Made by a program: the position numbers and the translations under genes
In this document: one piece after another, positions 11,119-21,907 of the stretch
Position numbering within the stretch: the stretch's first letter is position 1
How the letters are laid out: each line of letters begins with the position of its first letter
Source of the DNA: Prorocentrum cordatum
Lineage: Eukaryota > Sar > Dinophyceae > Prorocentrales > Prorocentraceae
Length of the DNA stretch: 64,000 nt
Assembly (NCBI GenBank): GCA_963575745.1
Contig: CAUYUJ010000757.1
Span: 38,437 to 102,436, forward strand
Direction of reading: 5' to 3'
The notes under the pieces: model-generated
Told to the model about the DNA's origin: nothing
What the model saw: the letters and a program-made list of their open reading frames with translations, nothing else
Database searches by the model: none

Positions 11119-11263
11119 AAGTCGGGCCTGTCCCTCTACAGGAGGAATATTCAAAAATAGTTACAAATAGTATGGGGACGTTTCTTTGATTATTTTCGGG
11201 TATGTTTGAGCATTTTTGGGGTATTCTTGATTTTTCGTCCAAAATCCCCCTGTAGGGGGGACA
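11119..11263 (+). mobile_element. TIR-A element, copy 3
   Basis: Intact left end AAGTCGGGCCTGTCCCTC, interior with GGGGTATTCTTGATTTTTCG, right end CCCCCTGTAGGGGGGACAC, where the last bases of the terminal repeat are lost. Confidence 0.8.
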
Positions 11264-11610
11264 CTGACGCAGCCTCTTGTTTCCCAAATTCGATCTGCAG
11301 CGCGATCTCCATCAAACAGTGGCGCGTCGCCCGGGCTAACTTTAGTGGGAACGGGGTCGAGGGTTCTGCGTGCCACGTGTGGGGGGGGCCGATCACGGCG
11401 TGAGAGGTCCGCGGGCGCCCGCGTGTGAGCAGGCCTCCTCCTCCTCCTCTGCTTCCCCCTCCCAAGGGTCTTAACGACTTTTATCCAAGGTCGAGGTCGG
11501 TCCAGGTAGATCGAGGTGGATCCAGAGAGATCGAGGTGGGTCCAGAGACCTCCAGGGACATCTGTAGCAAATCGTGGACGCTCCACCGCGAGTCCAAGAA
11601 GAGAGAGAGA
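11264..11610. other. non-coding spacer
   Basis: No gene. 11495-11560 repeats GGTCCAG.GA.ATCGAGGT loosely three times. Confidence 0.4.
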
Positions 11611-12405
11611 GAGGAGGAGGAGGAGGAGGAGGAGGAGGAGGAGGAGGAGGAGGAGGAGGGGGAGGACGAGGCGGATGATACCGCTGCTGCTGCTGATGCT
11701 GATGATGACGATGATGCAGATGCTGCTGCTGATGCTGGTGCTAACGATGATGATGGTGATGATGATGGTGATGATGATGGTGGGGATGATGGTGGTGATG
11801 CTGACGATGATGACGATGCTGATCATGCTGTTGATGCTGTTTATGGCGCTGCTGCTGCTAATGATGGTATGCTGATGATGATGACGATGCTGATGCTGAT
11901 GAGAATGATGCTGCTGATGCTGACGATGATGATGATGATGCTGCTGATGATGCTGGTGATGATGCAAATGATGCTGATGCTGATGCTGATGATGCTGCTG
12001 TTGCTGATGATGCTGCTGATGATGATGCTGATGCTGAGGCTAATGCTGATGATGCTGCTAATGTTGATGATGATGCTGATGCTGCTGCTGCTGATGCTGA
12101 TGATGCCGATGATGCTGTTGACGATGATGCTGCTGCTGATGCTGATGACGATGATGAAGATGATGCTGCTGCTGATGTTAATGATGATGCTGATGATGCT
12201 GCTGATGCTGACGATGCTGGTGATGCTGCTGATGATGCTGATGATGATGCTGATGCCGATGCCGATGCTGATGATGCTGATTATGATGCTGATGCTTATG
12301 CTCATGCTTATGCTGATGCTGCTGTTGCTGATGTTGATGATGATGCTGATGCTGGTGCTGATGCTGATGCTGCTGCTGATGTTGATGATGATGCTGATGA
12401 CGAGG
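11611..12405. repeat. GGA array then mixed GAT/GCT array
   Basis: GGA to about 11660, then about 730 bp of GATGATGCT-type trinucleotides. Reads as Asp/Ala, Met/Leu or, on the minus strand, Ile/Ser. Confidence 0.95.
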
Positions 12406-12660
12406 GGAGGAGGAGAAAGAGGAGGAGGTAGGAGGAGAGGAGGGGAGGAGGAGAGAGGAGGAAGGAGGAGGAGAGAGGAGCAGGAGGAGGAGGCGAGGAG
12501 GAGGAGGAGGAGGAGCAGGAGCAGGAGGAGGAGGGAAAGGCAGGAGGAGGCGGAGGAGGGAAGCCGTAAGCAGGAGGAGGAGGAGGAGGAGGAGGAGGAG
12601 GAGGAGGAGGACGAGAGAGGAGGAGGAGGAGGAGGAGGAGGAGGAGGACGTCGCGAAGCT
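12406..12660. repeat. GGA-rich array
   Basis: GGAGGA repeats with GAGAGGAGG and CAGGAG interruptions. Confidence 0.92.
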
Positions 12661-12885
12661 GGAAGGTCCAGCTCGCCATGTTTGCCCAAGGCACAGCGGC
12701 CAGAGGCGCTCCGCCGCGCGTGCGCGCTCCGCCGCCCCGCGCGGCGGCGGCGCCGCCGGGTCGCCGCGCCCCGCCTGTAGGGCGCAGCGGCCTGTAGGGC
12801 CGCCGCGCCCCGCGCGCGCTTTTCCAGCGGGGGGGCCGCCCCGCTCCTCGGGGCCTCCCAGATGGGGTCCTCGACTGGCCCTCCT
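12661..12885. other. GC-rich spacer between opposed GGA and TCC arrays
   Basis: About 80% GC with local palindromes such as CCGCCCCGCGCGGCGGCGG. It separates a GGA block from a TCC block, which could pair as a long hairpin. Confidence 0.5.
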
Positions 12886-13096
12886 CCTCCTCCTCCTCTC
12901 TCCATCCTCCTCCTCGTCCTCCTCGTCCTCCTCCTCCTCCTCCTCCTCCTCCTCGTCCTCCTCCTCCTCGTCCTCCTCCTCCTCGTCCTCCTCCTCCGCC
13001 TCCTCCTCGTCCTCCTCCTCGTCCTCCTCCTGCTCCTCCTTCTCGTCCTCCTTCTCCTCCTCCTCCTCCTCCTCCTCCTCCTCCTCCTCCTCCTCC
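12886..13096. repeat. TCC/TCG array
   Basis: TCC repeats with periodic TCGTCC. Confidence 0.95.
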
Positions 13097-13317
13097 CCTG
13101 GCACCGAGCAGGAGGAGGTCGGAGGGTCGCGCCGCCTCGCCGACGCTTCGGCGATGTGCCACGGACGCCTTCTTGGGCCGCCCCTGGGAGGTTCTCATCG
13201 CCACCGCCGGGTTCGCCTCCGAGATCCTGGCCAGAACGCACCCCGAGAGAGGTTCGGTACCTCTTCATTTCCCAAGAAGAGGGCTGGATTCGGCGGCGAG
13301 CGACGGGGGGGCAAGGG

Positions 13318-13490
13318 AGAACATGAGGAGTCCTTCTCGGAAGGCGGCGGGCCTTCCTCTCAAGAGCTCCCGTGCCTTCTGGGCAGAAGTGTTCCGTGTT
13401 TGCCTGGAAGGCTCGAGAAGCTTTCCAGGAGGCCCGGGGACTCACGAGCCTTTGACAAGGCCCTCCTCTTCTCACTCCCCCCCGGGCTCG
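13318..13490 (+). mobile_element. IR-G element, copy 2
   Basis: TCCTTCTCGGAAGGCGGCGG at the left and CTCCTCTTCTCACTCCCCCC at the right; resembles the inverse of 20018-20192. Confidence 0.5.
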
Positions 13491-13860
13491 CCGCCAGCAA
13501 CATCGTCGGAGGATCGCGCCGCCTCGCCGATGCTCCGGCGACGTGCGGCTCGGCGTGGAGCCCGATGTTCTCCACGCCGATGCATCGCCGATGCATCGCC
13601 GGCGCCACCAGTGCGCCCCCGAGGCATCGCCGATGCATCGCCGATGCGGCGCGCTGCTTCGACCCCGGCCACTCGGGCCCCATCGGGGAGGCCTCCGCGG
13701 CTCCGCGCGCGCGCGCACGCCAGCGCGGGCCCGCGCGGGCGGCGCTGGCCGGCGGGGCCGCTCGTGCGCCCCTGGCCCAGGGTGTCCCCAGGGGAGGCCC
13801 AGGGGGCCTCCCGCGGCAACGGTGGAGGGGGGGGGGGGATAGGCTCAGGGGGGAAGGCAT
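13491..13860 (+). mobile_element. IR-J related block, forward copy
   Basis: Contains GGAGGATCGCGCCGCCTCGC, four GATGCATCGCC-type units, then GGCCACTCGGGCCCCATC and CCAGGGTGTCCCCAGGGG. The core at about 13510-13715 is nearly identical, in reverse, to 19783-19990. Non-coding. Confidence 0.65.
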
Positions 13861-13974
13861 CCACCCCCCAGCAGCAGCAGCAGGGCATCGCCGATGCCAG
13901 GTCGATGCTTCCCCCCCCTGAGCCGGTCCACCCCCGAACGTTGCCCCTCATCGGCGGCAAGTGAGGGGGGGAAG

Positions 13975-14165
13975 TGAGAAGGAGAAGGCCCTCTCACTCA
14001 GAAGGCTGGCAGGACTTCTCACAAGCCTTTGCGCCTTCTGAGAAATTTTGTGTGTGTCTTCGGGGAAGGCTTAGAAAACTTCTCAGAAGGCCGGGGGCCT
14101 TCCGAGCCTTCTGAGAAGGCCCGCCCCTTCTCACCTGCCCCCCTCGCATCCCCTCGCTCGCCGCC
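13975..14165 (+). mobile_element. IR-G element, copy 3
   Basis: Near-palindromic: GAGAAGGAGAAGGCCCTCTC on the left, CTTCTGAGAAGGCCCGCCCC on the right, CTTCTCAGAAGGCC within. Ends in CTCGCTCGCCGCCGACCTC, shared with 20192. Confidence 0.55.
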
Positions 14166-14183
14166 GACCTCGGTCCTCAGGAT

Positions 14184-14310
14184 TGCCGGGCAAACCCGGA
14201 GGGCCTCCAGAGCACCCCTCACGAGGCTCGGAGGGCCCCAGGGGCTCCAACATGGCAGGAAGAGCTGGGGACACTTTGGACCAGGACCACTTCTAGTAGC
14301 GCCCGAGCCG
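14184..14310 (+). mobile_element. TIR-F element, partial copy
   Basis: Shares GGGCCTCCAGAGCACCCCTC and GGGCCCCAGGGGCTCCAA with the full TIR-F copies. The left terminal repeat is missing. Confidence 0.5.
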
Positions 14311-14681
14311 TGGGACCATGTCCATGCCGGGCGACGCGACCTCCCTGTACAGCCTGCTCCACAAGGCTTGGTGGTCTCCAAACCAGGTGGTGAGACACCC
14401 GGTGGTGACCCCGATTCCCCAAAGAAATAATTCTGGGTCGCCACCAGGTTTGGGGACACGCGGTCGCCACGAGGTTTTGCGTTTCCTGGGCCAGCCAGCG
14501 CTCGAAAACGATTACCCAAACCGCCCAAAACTCACCACCGGGTGTTCTCACCACCACGTTTGGGGACCACCAAAAGGCAAAGCCACTCTGGAGCGGGCAG
14601 GACCTGGCAGGGTCTTCCCCCCACCTCTTTCACCACCCACCAAGCCACCCGACCCAACCCGAAGGCCTCAATTTTACATCC
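14311..14681. other. non-coding spacer with degenerate CACCAGGTTTGGGGA words
   Basis: 14350-14570 repeats variations of CCAAACCAGGTGGTGAGACA, CACCAGGTTTGGGGACAC and CACCACGTTTGGGGACCA. No gene. Confidence 0.45.
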
Positions 14682-14686
14682 ATTTC

Positions 14687-14880
14687 TCGGGCCGGGCGAA
14701 AGGGGGGGATTGGGAAAGGGGGGGGTACGAAATTTGCTGCATGCAGCTGGTTTCGGCCTCACCGAGGGGCCCATTCCTCGATACATGGCCGCCTCCGGCG
14801 CCGGGAGGCGCCGGGAAAATCAGCTACGTGAGCTGATTCTCCCCCCCCCCTTTGCTATCCCCCCCTTTCGCCCGACCCGA
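14687..14880 (+). mobile_element. TIR-B element, copy B (intact)
   Basis: Inverted ends TCGGGCCGGGCGAAAGGG and CCCTTTCGCCCGACCCGA. Flanked by an exact 5-bp duplication ATTTC (14682-14686 and 14881-14885). Interior holds CTGCATGCAGCTGG and CAGCTACGTGAGCTGATT, each a small hairpin, around a GGCGCC-rich centre. Confidence 0.85.
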
Positions 14881-14885
14881 ATTTC

Positions 14886-15515
14886 CAGCGTGGGGGGGTC
14901 GGGGAGCATTGAGAAGCACACACTTGGAACCCGTAATTACCCCTCCCCCAACCCGAGCTTCGGGCCTTCGGGTTGGGTTGGGGGTGGTCTGGTAGGTGGT
15001 CACCCCTGGCGTTGCGAGAGAGAGTCACGGCGGCAGGTCTCGGGCAACTGCCGGCCTCCAGGGGCCCTCATTGGGTCCCGGGGCCGTCAACAAGCTACTC
15101 CGGATGGTGCGGTGGCAATTATATATTGGGTCCTGGGGCCGTCAACAAGCTACTCCGGATGGTGCGGTGGCAATCATGGGAGCCTAATATTCCCTCTGAA
15201 TGCCGTCTTCAGCCTCGAGGAGCGTCGAGTAGCGCGCTTGGGAGTCGGTGAGATAGCGCCGATTCAGCCTGGGCTGGCGTCGACTGGTGTCGATTTCGCG
15301 TCGATTCGCGTCGATTAGCGTCGATGTAGCGTCGACCAGCGTCGTTTATCAGGAGCCGACAAGACGGTATAGGAGGCTCCCATGAGTTGCCACCGAAGGC
15401 GCCCTGCTCTTCCCCACCCGCGTTGAGAATCCTCCCCCGCTCACGGACGTCCGGCGGGCCCTTTGTCGTGGCCCCTCCTCCAACGCCCCGGGCATGTGTT
15501 CCCAACGCCGTAGCA
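14886..15515. other. non-coding spacer with 55-bp tandem duplication
   Basis: A 55-bp unit containing GGGGCCGTCAACAAGCTACT is repeated in tandem at 15070 and 15125. 15283-15345 is a loose GCGTCGATT repeat. No gene. Confidence 0.55.
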
Positions 15516-16435
15516 ATGATGATGCTGATGATGGTACTTTTGACGATGCTGCTGCTGCTGATGATGATGCTGTTGCTGATGCTGATGCTGATGCTGACGC
15601 TGCTGAAACTGATGATGATGCTGCTGCTGATGATGATTATGATGATGATTCTGATGACGATGTGGAGGAGGAGGAGGAGGAGGAGGAGGAGAAGGGGATA
15701 ATGACGATGCTGCTGCTGATGATGATGCTGATGTTGATGATGATGCGGATGCTGCTGATGACGACGACAATGATGATGATAATGATAGTGAGGATGCTGC
15801 TGTTGATGATGCTGATGCTGATGCTGCTGCTGATGCTGATGTTGGTGCTGCTGCTGATGATGATGACGATGACGACGATGCTGCTGATGATGATGACGAT
15901 GCTGCTGATGATGATAATGATGATGATGATTCTGAGATGCTGATGTTGATGATGATGCTGATGCTGATGATGATGCTGATGCTGTTGCTGCTGATGTTGA
16001 TGCTGATGCTGCTGCTGATGCTGATGATGCTGAGGCTGATGTTGTTTATGATGATGATACTGATGACGATACTGCTGGCGATGATGATGAGAAGGAGGAG
16101 GAGAAGGATGAGATGATTATGCTGCTGATGATGATGTTTACGCTGATGTTGATGATGATGATGTTGTTGTCGTGGTTGTTGTTGTTTTGTTGATGACGCT
16201 GATGTTGATGATGATACTGATGTTGATGATGATGATGCTGAGGCTGCTGCTGAAGATGATGATGACGATGATGATGCTGATGATGATGAGGAGGAGGAGG
16301 ACGTGGATGAGCATGAGGATGAGGACGAGGACGAGGACGAGGACGAGGATGAGGACGATGATGAGGATGAGGGTGAAGATGCTGCAGATGCTGATGATGA
16401 TGACGACGATGATGATGATGGTGATGATGATGCTT

Positions 16436-16509
<74 letters not shown>

Positions 16510-16620
16510 TAGCCGATAGCGATGACGATGCTGAGGATGATGATGAGAGATGTGAGGATGATGATGGTGATGATGCTGATGATGATGATGACGATGATGA
16601 TGATGATGATGATGATGATA
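15516..16620. repeat. GAT/GCT trinucleotide array
   Basis: Mixed GATGCTGAT array with a pure GAT run at about 16437-16507 and a GAGGAC run at about 16315-16360. Confidence 0.95.
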
Positions 16621-16815
16621 GATGATGATGGTGAGGATGATGATGCTGATGATGATTAGGAGGAGGATGATGAGGAGGAGAAGGAGGAGAAGGAGGAGGA
16701 GGAGGAGGAGGAGGAGGAGGAGGAGAAGAAGGAGGAGGAGGAGAAAGAGGAGGATGAGGAGGAGGAGGAGGCGGATGATGATGAGGAGGAGGAGTAGGAG
16801 GAGCAGGGGGAAGAG
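16621..16815. repeat. GGA array
   Basis: GAT grades into GGA/GGAGAA repeats. Confidence 0.92.
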
Positions 16816-17742
16816 GATTCATATGTTCTGACCTCTGACGGTCCATGTGGTGAGTCGAAGGCACGGCGAGGGCGTTTTTGGTTGCGCACGGGCAGCCTTT
16901 GGAGGCAGTCCCTGGCTGCCCTTTTCAGGGGGGGGCCTGAGTGTCCGGGGCGGTCTTTGTGGTGCCTTGCCGCACAGGGCCTGCCGAGGCCGGCGGGGAC
17001 TGCTTCCTGCGGCTGCACACGCCGGTCGTTGAAAGTAGGTACACACTGTTCCTGTCTAATTCTTCGAAAGTTCCTGGATTTTTTGGGGGGCCAAGATCCT
17101 TTCATTTCTAATTGTTCCATCCTTGCTTTTTCCTGGCCGCTAGGGGGCCAGGAACAAATAGAAGCGAGCACAGTTAGAAATGAGCACGACTAGAAATGAA
17201 CGACGTGTATTTTTGGATGCCCAGATCCCAATCTACTTAAAGCGCCTTCCTACTTCATGCACCGATATGCTTGTGTCGTGTTTTCTTATTCTCATTTCAG
17301 GCCTGGGTCCAATCTACTTGATCCGCCTTCCTACTGACGTGTTCCTACCTACCTCTTCCGACCGACGTGCATGTGCGCAGCCCCGCCATGAAATCCGACG
17401 TCACGAACACGAATGCAACATCTCAAGGGAGGAAAAACCACCCAGACCGGACAATCGGCGTTAACTAAGCGGCCCTGGGCGTTTCCTAAGCAGCCCTGTC
17501 CTGCTTCACTCCTTCTTCGGGTGGGCTTACTGAACGGCTTCGCGTGTCGGGGTGGTTATCATCGGTGTGGAGATTCTGCCCTCTAGCACAGCCGCTGGAA
17601 GTCGCTGCCAGTGCCTTCGAGCTCACCTCTCCGCAGCGGCTCTCGAGCCAGATATCGCTCCGTGGGGCCCCCGGGGCCCAGGGCCCGGAGCCAGGCGGAC
17701 ACGCGCGGTGTGAAGTAGCTGCGACGCCCGGAGCTCAGGGTA
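16816..17742. other. non-coding spacer with 80-bp repeat
   Basis: No convincing gene. CCAATCTACTTRAWSCGCC followed by TTCCTAC occurs at about 17229 and 17309 (80 bp apart). Confidence 0.45.
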
Positions 17743-17908
17743 CAGTGCCGTTTTTAATACATGCTCCACGTGTGGATCATGTATTAAAAACGGCACTCGT
17801 GCATACATTTATAATACATGAGTTCATGCATACATTTATAATACATTAATCATGTATTCAAATCCTATACTCTTGCAAAAAATCCCATGTATTAAAAAAA
17901 CTGCCCTG
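17743..17908 (+). mobile_element. TIR-D element, copy 1
   Basis: Ends CAGTGCCGTTTTTAATAC and CATGTATTAAAAAAACTGCC form inverted repeats, and the element is bounded by TA on both sides (17741-17742, 17909-17910). TA plus CAGT-like ends are typical of Tc1/mariner-derived miniature elements. The interior has several TTTATAATACAT direct repeats. Confidence 0.75.
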
Positions 17909-17915
17909 TAAGCTT

Positions 17916-18060
17916 AAGTCGGGCGTGTCCCTCTACAGGAGGAATATTCAAAACTAGTAAGAAAATGGTCAGGGGACTTTTTTAATACAAAAACAGACAT
18001 TTTTTAGCAGGGGGGAGTTTTTTCGGCCAAGATCCGCCTGTAGGGGGACAGGCCCGACCT
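17916..18060 (+). mobile_element. TIR-A element, copy 4
   Basis: Left AAGTCGGGCGTGTCCCTC; right GGGGGACAGGCCCGACCT. Flanking 8-mers CTGTAAGC (17907-17914) and CCGTAAGC (18063-18070) differ at one base. The left one overlaps the end of TIR-D copy 1, so TIR-A inserted at the edge of an older TIR-D. Confidence 0.85.
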
Positions 18061-18080
18061 GCCCGTAAGCCTTGCCCGCA

Positions 18081-18300
18081 GGATCTGCGGAGGGTCCACG
18101 AGAAGCTCGGCAAGATAGACGTCCGGGACGCGGAGTCGCTGGGCCTCGCCGTTAGCGAGGGCAGGCTGAACGCGGCCTTGGCATCGGCCGGCGAACGCCG
18201 GCTGAAGAGCTCCACGGTCTTCGGGGCCGGCGGAAGGGTGCCGCGATCGGACGGGGCTAGGACGAGGATCAAGCCGTTCCGGGGCGTTCTGTGGCGCTCT
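18081..18300 (+). other. possible exon-like open segment
   Basis: After CCTTGCCCGCAG (a plausible acceptor), one frame reads QDLRRVHEKLGKIDVRDAES and stays protein-like for about 70 residues, with charged helical composition. No family is recognised and no partner exon was found. The start of a TIR-A-free relative of the 31575 site (CGGACGGGGCTAGGACG) lies inside it. Confidence 0.25.
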
Positions 18301-18680
18301 CAGCGGCGCCCGATGCGTCCTCCAGAGCCCCCGGATCGCAGAGAGAGTCTCGACTGATATTCGGATCGGGGTATAAGATCGAGGTCGGTTTCCGGGGAGG
18401 GTACTTTCGTGTTCTTCGTGTTTGTTGGATTTCTTATGCACCCTGGGGAGGGTACCCTATGATGCTCTGCTTGCTTTGGCCGGGAGAGGGTCTCATATTC
18501 TTAGAGGGATGTTCTTCTGGCCCAGGTCCGACCCGGTGTCCTCACCCGATGTCATCCTCGTCCTTGGCTTCGTCTCGGTGCCTCGAAAGTTCGAGGGCCG
18601 AGGCTTCCGCAGGGGTCGCCCGCGGGGGCGCGAAGGTGGCCGTCCTCCGCGCGTTTCGCGGCCGCTGGACAGCGATAGTC
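18301..18680. other. non-coding spacer
   Basis: No gene or repeat is recognised. Confidence 0.4.
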
Positions 18681-18843
18681 AGGAGGGGAAACCGCACACA
18701 GACACATTTCGTAGTCGATCCCCAGGAAGATGTGGGAAAAGATGCGATGTGGGGGGGGGGAACGACGAACATCCAGAACATATGAGAACATGGGGAATCC
18801 TGGGACTTGTGCCTATTAATTTGTGTGTCCCAGGGCCCCTTCA
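18681..18843 (+). mobile_element. TIR-C element, copy 1
   Basis: Left GGAGGGGAAACCGCACACAG, interior CCCAGGAAGATGTGGGAAAA, right TTTGTGTGTCCCAGGGCCCC. The ends are imperfect inverted repeats. Four more copies are in the window. Confidence 0.7.
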
Positions 18844-18969
18844 GATAACTGCGCTCCTCCAGCGTCAGAGTCGCCCGCGGGGTTTGCGCGCAGGCCGCCG
18901 CGCGGTGCAAGCAGCGCGGGGCGACCTGCGCACGAGGTCGGGAGACCTGCCGTCGAAGCCGATGGCAAG

Positions 18970-19043
<74 letters not shown>

Positions 19044-19062
19044 CGACGACGACGACGACGAC
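18970..19062. repeat. GAC trinucleotide array
   Basis: Nearly pure GAC with one ATG interruption; reads as poly-Asp or poly-Thr (plus), poly-Val (minus). Confidence 0.97.
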
Positions 19063-19514
19063 GGACCGACCTGCAGTCGCGAGTTCCCAAGGGGTGCCCA
19101 TCCTCACCGTTGTGCGAATGGGGGTGGGTGCATCCCCCCCTGAGTCCATTGGGCGATGTGGTCTGGGGTCGGGGCCCATCCTTACCACTGGGCGATCGGG
19201 CGATGGGGGGTGGGTGCCCATCCTTAGAATTGGGCGATTGGGGGTGCAGCCTCGTGAGGGTTGCTCTGGAGGCCCTCCAGGCTTGCCCAGGAATCCCGAG
19301 GACTGATGGGCAACGTTCGGGGGGGGGGGGAGGGGAACTAGCTCAGGGGGGGAAACATCGACCTGAAATCGGCGATACATCGCTGACAGACCGGCGACAG
19401 GCCCTCGAGAGCGAAACCGCGCACGTTCCTGGGCGGGCTGGGCTGTCGGGCCTCCGTCGGCGACGAGGAGGCCATTGGGGGTGGGTGCATCCCCCCCCCC
19501 CCGCCGGAGTCTAC
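19063..19514. other. spacer with GGGTGGGTGC words and G-runs
   Basis: GGGCGATYGGG and GGGTGGGTGCCCATCCTTA repeat loosely between 19110 and 19240. G10 at about 19320. 19245-19310 resembles the reverse of the TIR-F interior. No gene. Confidence 0.45.
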
Positions 19515-19640
19515 CTTCCCCCTCCTCCTCCTCCTCCTCCTTCTCCTCCTCCTCCTCCTCCTCCTCCTCCCCTTCCTCCTCCTCCTCCTCCTCCTCCTCC
19601 TCCTCCTCCTCCTCCTCCTCCTCCTCCTCCATCCTTCATC
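19515..19640. repeat. TCC array
   Basis: Nearly pure TCC repeats. Confidence 0.95.
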
Positions 19641-19679
19641 CTCCGCCTCCTTTCCTCATCATCCCTCCTCCTGATCCCC

Positions 19680-20000
19680 TGAGGTGCTCTGCAGGCCCCG
19701 TGGGCCTCCCCGGGGCACTCCTGGGGACGCCCTGGGCCATATGGACGCACGAGCCGCCCCGCCGGGGCGCTTTCTGCTCGCGCGCGGAGCGGTGGAGGCC
19801 TCCCCGATGGGGCCCGAGTGGCCAGGGTCGAAGCATCGTGCCGCATCGGCGATGCATCGGCGATGCATCGGGGGCGCACTGGTGGCGTCGGCGATGCATC
19901 GGCGATGCATCGGCGCGGAGAACATCGGGCGCCACGTCGAGCCGCACCTCGCCGGAGCATCGGCGAGGCGGCGCGATCCTCCGACCCAATCTATTGGCGG
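19680..20000 (-). mobile_element. IR-J related block, inverted copy
   Basis: Reverse complement of 13491-13860: GGGGACGCCCTGGGCC, GATGGGGCCCGAGTGGCC, GGCGATGCATCGGCGATG and GGCGGCGCGATCCTCC in the opposite order. The core is well over 90% identical by eye. Confidence 0.65.
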
Positions 20001-20017
20001 CGAGCCCAGGGGGAATT

Positions 20018-20192
20018 GAGAGGGGGCGGGGCTTCTCAGAAGGCTCGGAAGTCCCCCGGTCTTCTGGGAAGTTTCTTGAGTCTTCCGCGGAAGCACAGAC
20101 AACTGCTCAGAAGGCCCGAGAACTTCTGAGAAGCCCCGCCGCCCTCTGAGAAGGCCTCCTCCTCCTCGCTTCCCCCCCTCGCTCGCCGCCGA
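20018..20192 (-). mobile_element. IR-G element, copy 4
   Basis: GGGGCTTCTCAGAAGGCTCG to CTCTGAGAAGGCCTCCTCC; inverse of 13318-13490. It therefore continues the inverted duplication with the block before it. Confidence 0.55.
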
Positions 20193-20309
20193 CTCGCATC
20201 CGTGACTCTTTGGACCATCCTTGACGACTTCCGATGGTCCGCCGCGCTCGGACATGCTTCAACACGTGCGTCCAAGGTTCTTGCATCCTGATCGCGCATA
20301 CTTACGATC

Positions 20310-20551
20310 TAGGCCTCCCAGCTGGGGTCGGAGTAGATGGGTTCGGAGGATCGCGCCGCATTGCCGATGCATCGGGGATGTGGCTCGATGTGCAGCCCGA
20401 TACTGTCCACGCAGGCGTCGCCGATGCGTCGCCGACGCATCGTCGATGCATCGCCGCATCGCCGACGCATCGTCGATGTATCGCCGATGTAGCGGCGATG
20501 CGGCGCGATCCTCCGACCACATCTACTCCGACCCCATCTGGGAGGCCCCTA
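20310..20551. mobile_element. IR-J element with ~70-bp terminal inverted repeats
   Basis: Left arm from 20311 (AGGCCTCCCAGCTGGGGTCG, then GGAGGATCGCGCCGCATTGC) is mirrored by the right arm ending 20550 (GATGCGGCGCGATCCTCC, then CCCATCTGGGAGGCCCCT). The centre is GATGCATCG/GACGCATCG repeats. Non-coding. Confidence 0.7.
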
Positions 20552-20704
20552 CACTATCACTTCTGCCTGCAAGGCTTGCCGTCGTCCCCTGTCTGGGCGT
20601 TGCTGTCGCCACGGCTTGGGCCCGCCTCGTGAGGCGGGGCAGGATGGACCCTGGGGAGGTGCTATATCGGCCGTGCTCATCCGAGTGCTGCTGACGGTGC
20701 CAGG

Positions 20705-21000
20705 GGGAGGAGGAGGAGGAGGAGGAGGAGGAGGAGGAGGAGGAGGAGGAGGGGAGGAGGAGGAGGAGGAGGAGGAGGAGGAGGAGGAGGGGGAGGAGGA
20801 GGAGGAGGAGGAGGAGGAGGAGGAGGAGGAGGAGGAGGAGGAGGAGGAGGAGGGTGGAGGAGGAGAGGAGGAGGAGGAGAGGAGGAGGAGGAGGAGGAGG
20901 AGGAGGAGGAGGAGGAGGAGGAGGGAGAGAGGAGGAGGAGAGAGGAGGAGGAGGAGAGGAGGAGGGAGGAGGAGGAGGAGGAGCAGGAGAAGGAGGAGAG
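20705..21000. repeat. GGA array
   Basis: About 300 bp of GGA with GAGAGGAGG interruptions. Confidence 0.95.
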
Positions 21001-21640
21001 GCGCAGGCGGGGGCCGGAACCTGCACACCCTCGAGGGGCCCGGAGGGGGGAGGGCGCAGGTTCCTTAGAGGCCCGGATCTGGATCACGATTTACGCAGGC
21101 GCAAACATGGGTTGATCATGGCGCGTGGATTACGTGACGGGTCCTGCTTCCATGCGAAACTCGGCGCTCCCCGTCGCCGAAGCAGGCGGCACGGGCTGCA
21201 CATTTCGGGGGGCGCTTTCCCGGATCTGTGTCAGCGTGTGCCCGGGCGACAGGGTCGCGGCGAGGGTTTTCGGGTTTTTTCCTCCGGTTTTCTCGGGCCC
21301 CGGGGGACCTCGCGGAGGCCTCGCGGAGGCCTCGAGAGAGTTCCAGGGCCCTCCAGATGCCCTCCAGGCAGAACTTCTGGGGGTTGGCTCAGAGGCGGAA
21401 GCGTTGTCCCCGAATCGCCAGTCGCCGATCGCGGCCCGGGTGCTTCACCCTGCCCAGGAGCCCTCCTGAGCCGGTTTCCATCCGCCCCGCCGCAGGTCGC
21501 ACAGCTGAGGGTGGCAGTTCGCGACATCCACAAGGCCAAGCAGGCGGAGCAGGAGAGCGCCTCCACCCAAGACGCTCTGCGATCGACCGCCCGCCCTTTC
21601 GGTTTTCGCCGGGAAGGCTGCGGCTGAGGACGGACCCAGG
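21001..21640. other. spacer, possible exon-like end
   Basis: Mostly featureless GC-rich DNA. After CGCCCCGCCGCAG at about 21495 one frame reads VAQLRVAVRDIHKAKQAEQE and remains open to a TGA at 21627, 17 bases before TIR-A copy 5. No family is recognised; weak evidence. Confidence 0.25.
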
Positions 21641-21643
21641 ATG

Positions 21644-21794
21644 AAGTCGGGCCTGTCCCTCTGCAGGAGGAATATTCAAAATAGTATTTAAAAAAATCAG
21701 CCTGGGGACATTACATAAAAACCATTTTGGAGTATTTTTTGAATATGTGTCACTTTCCGCCCAAATTCTGCCTGTAGGGGGACATGCCCGACCT
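21644..21794 (+). mobile_element. TIR-A element, copy 5
   Basis: Left AAGTCGGGCCTGTCCCTC, right CTGTAGGGGGACATGCCCG. Flanking 8-mers ACCCAGGA and ACCCAGTG match at 6 of 8. Confidence 0.85.
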
Positions 21795-21907
21795 AAACCC
21801 AGTGCAGGGCGAGCATCACCGACGGACGGAAGGGGGCCTCGAGGGTCGACGTTTCCGTGCGCTCTCGTCGGCTCTTGGCGGTTTGGTGCCTTCCAGCAGC
21901 TGGGTTT

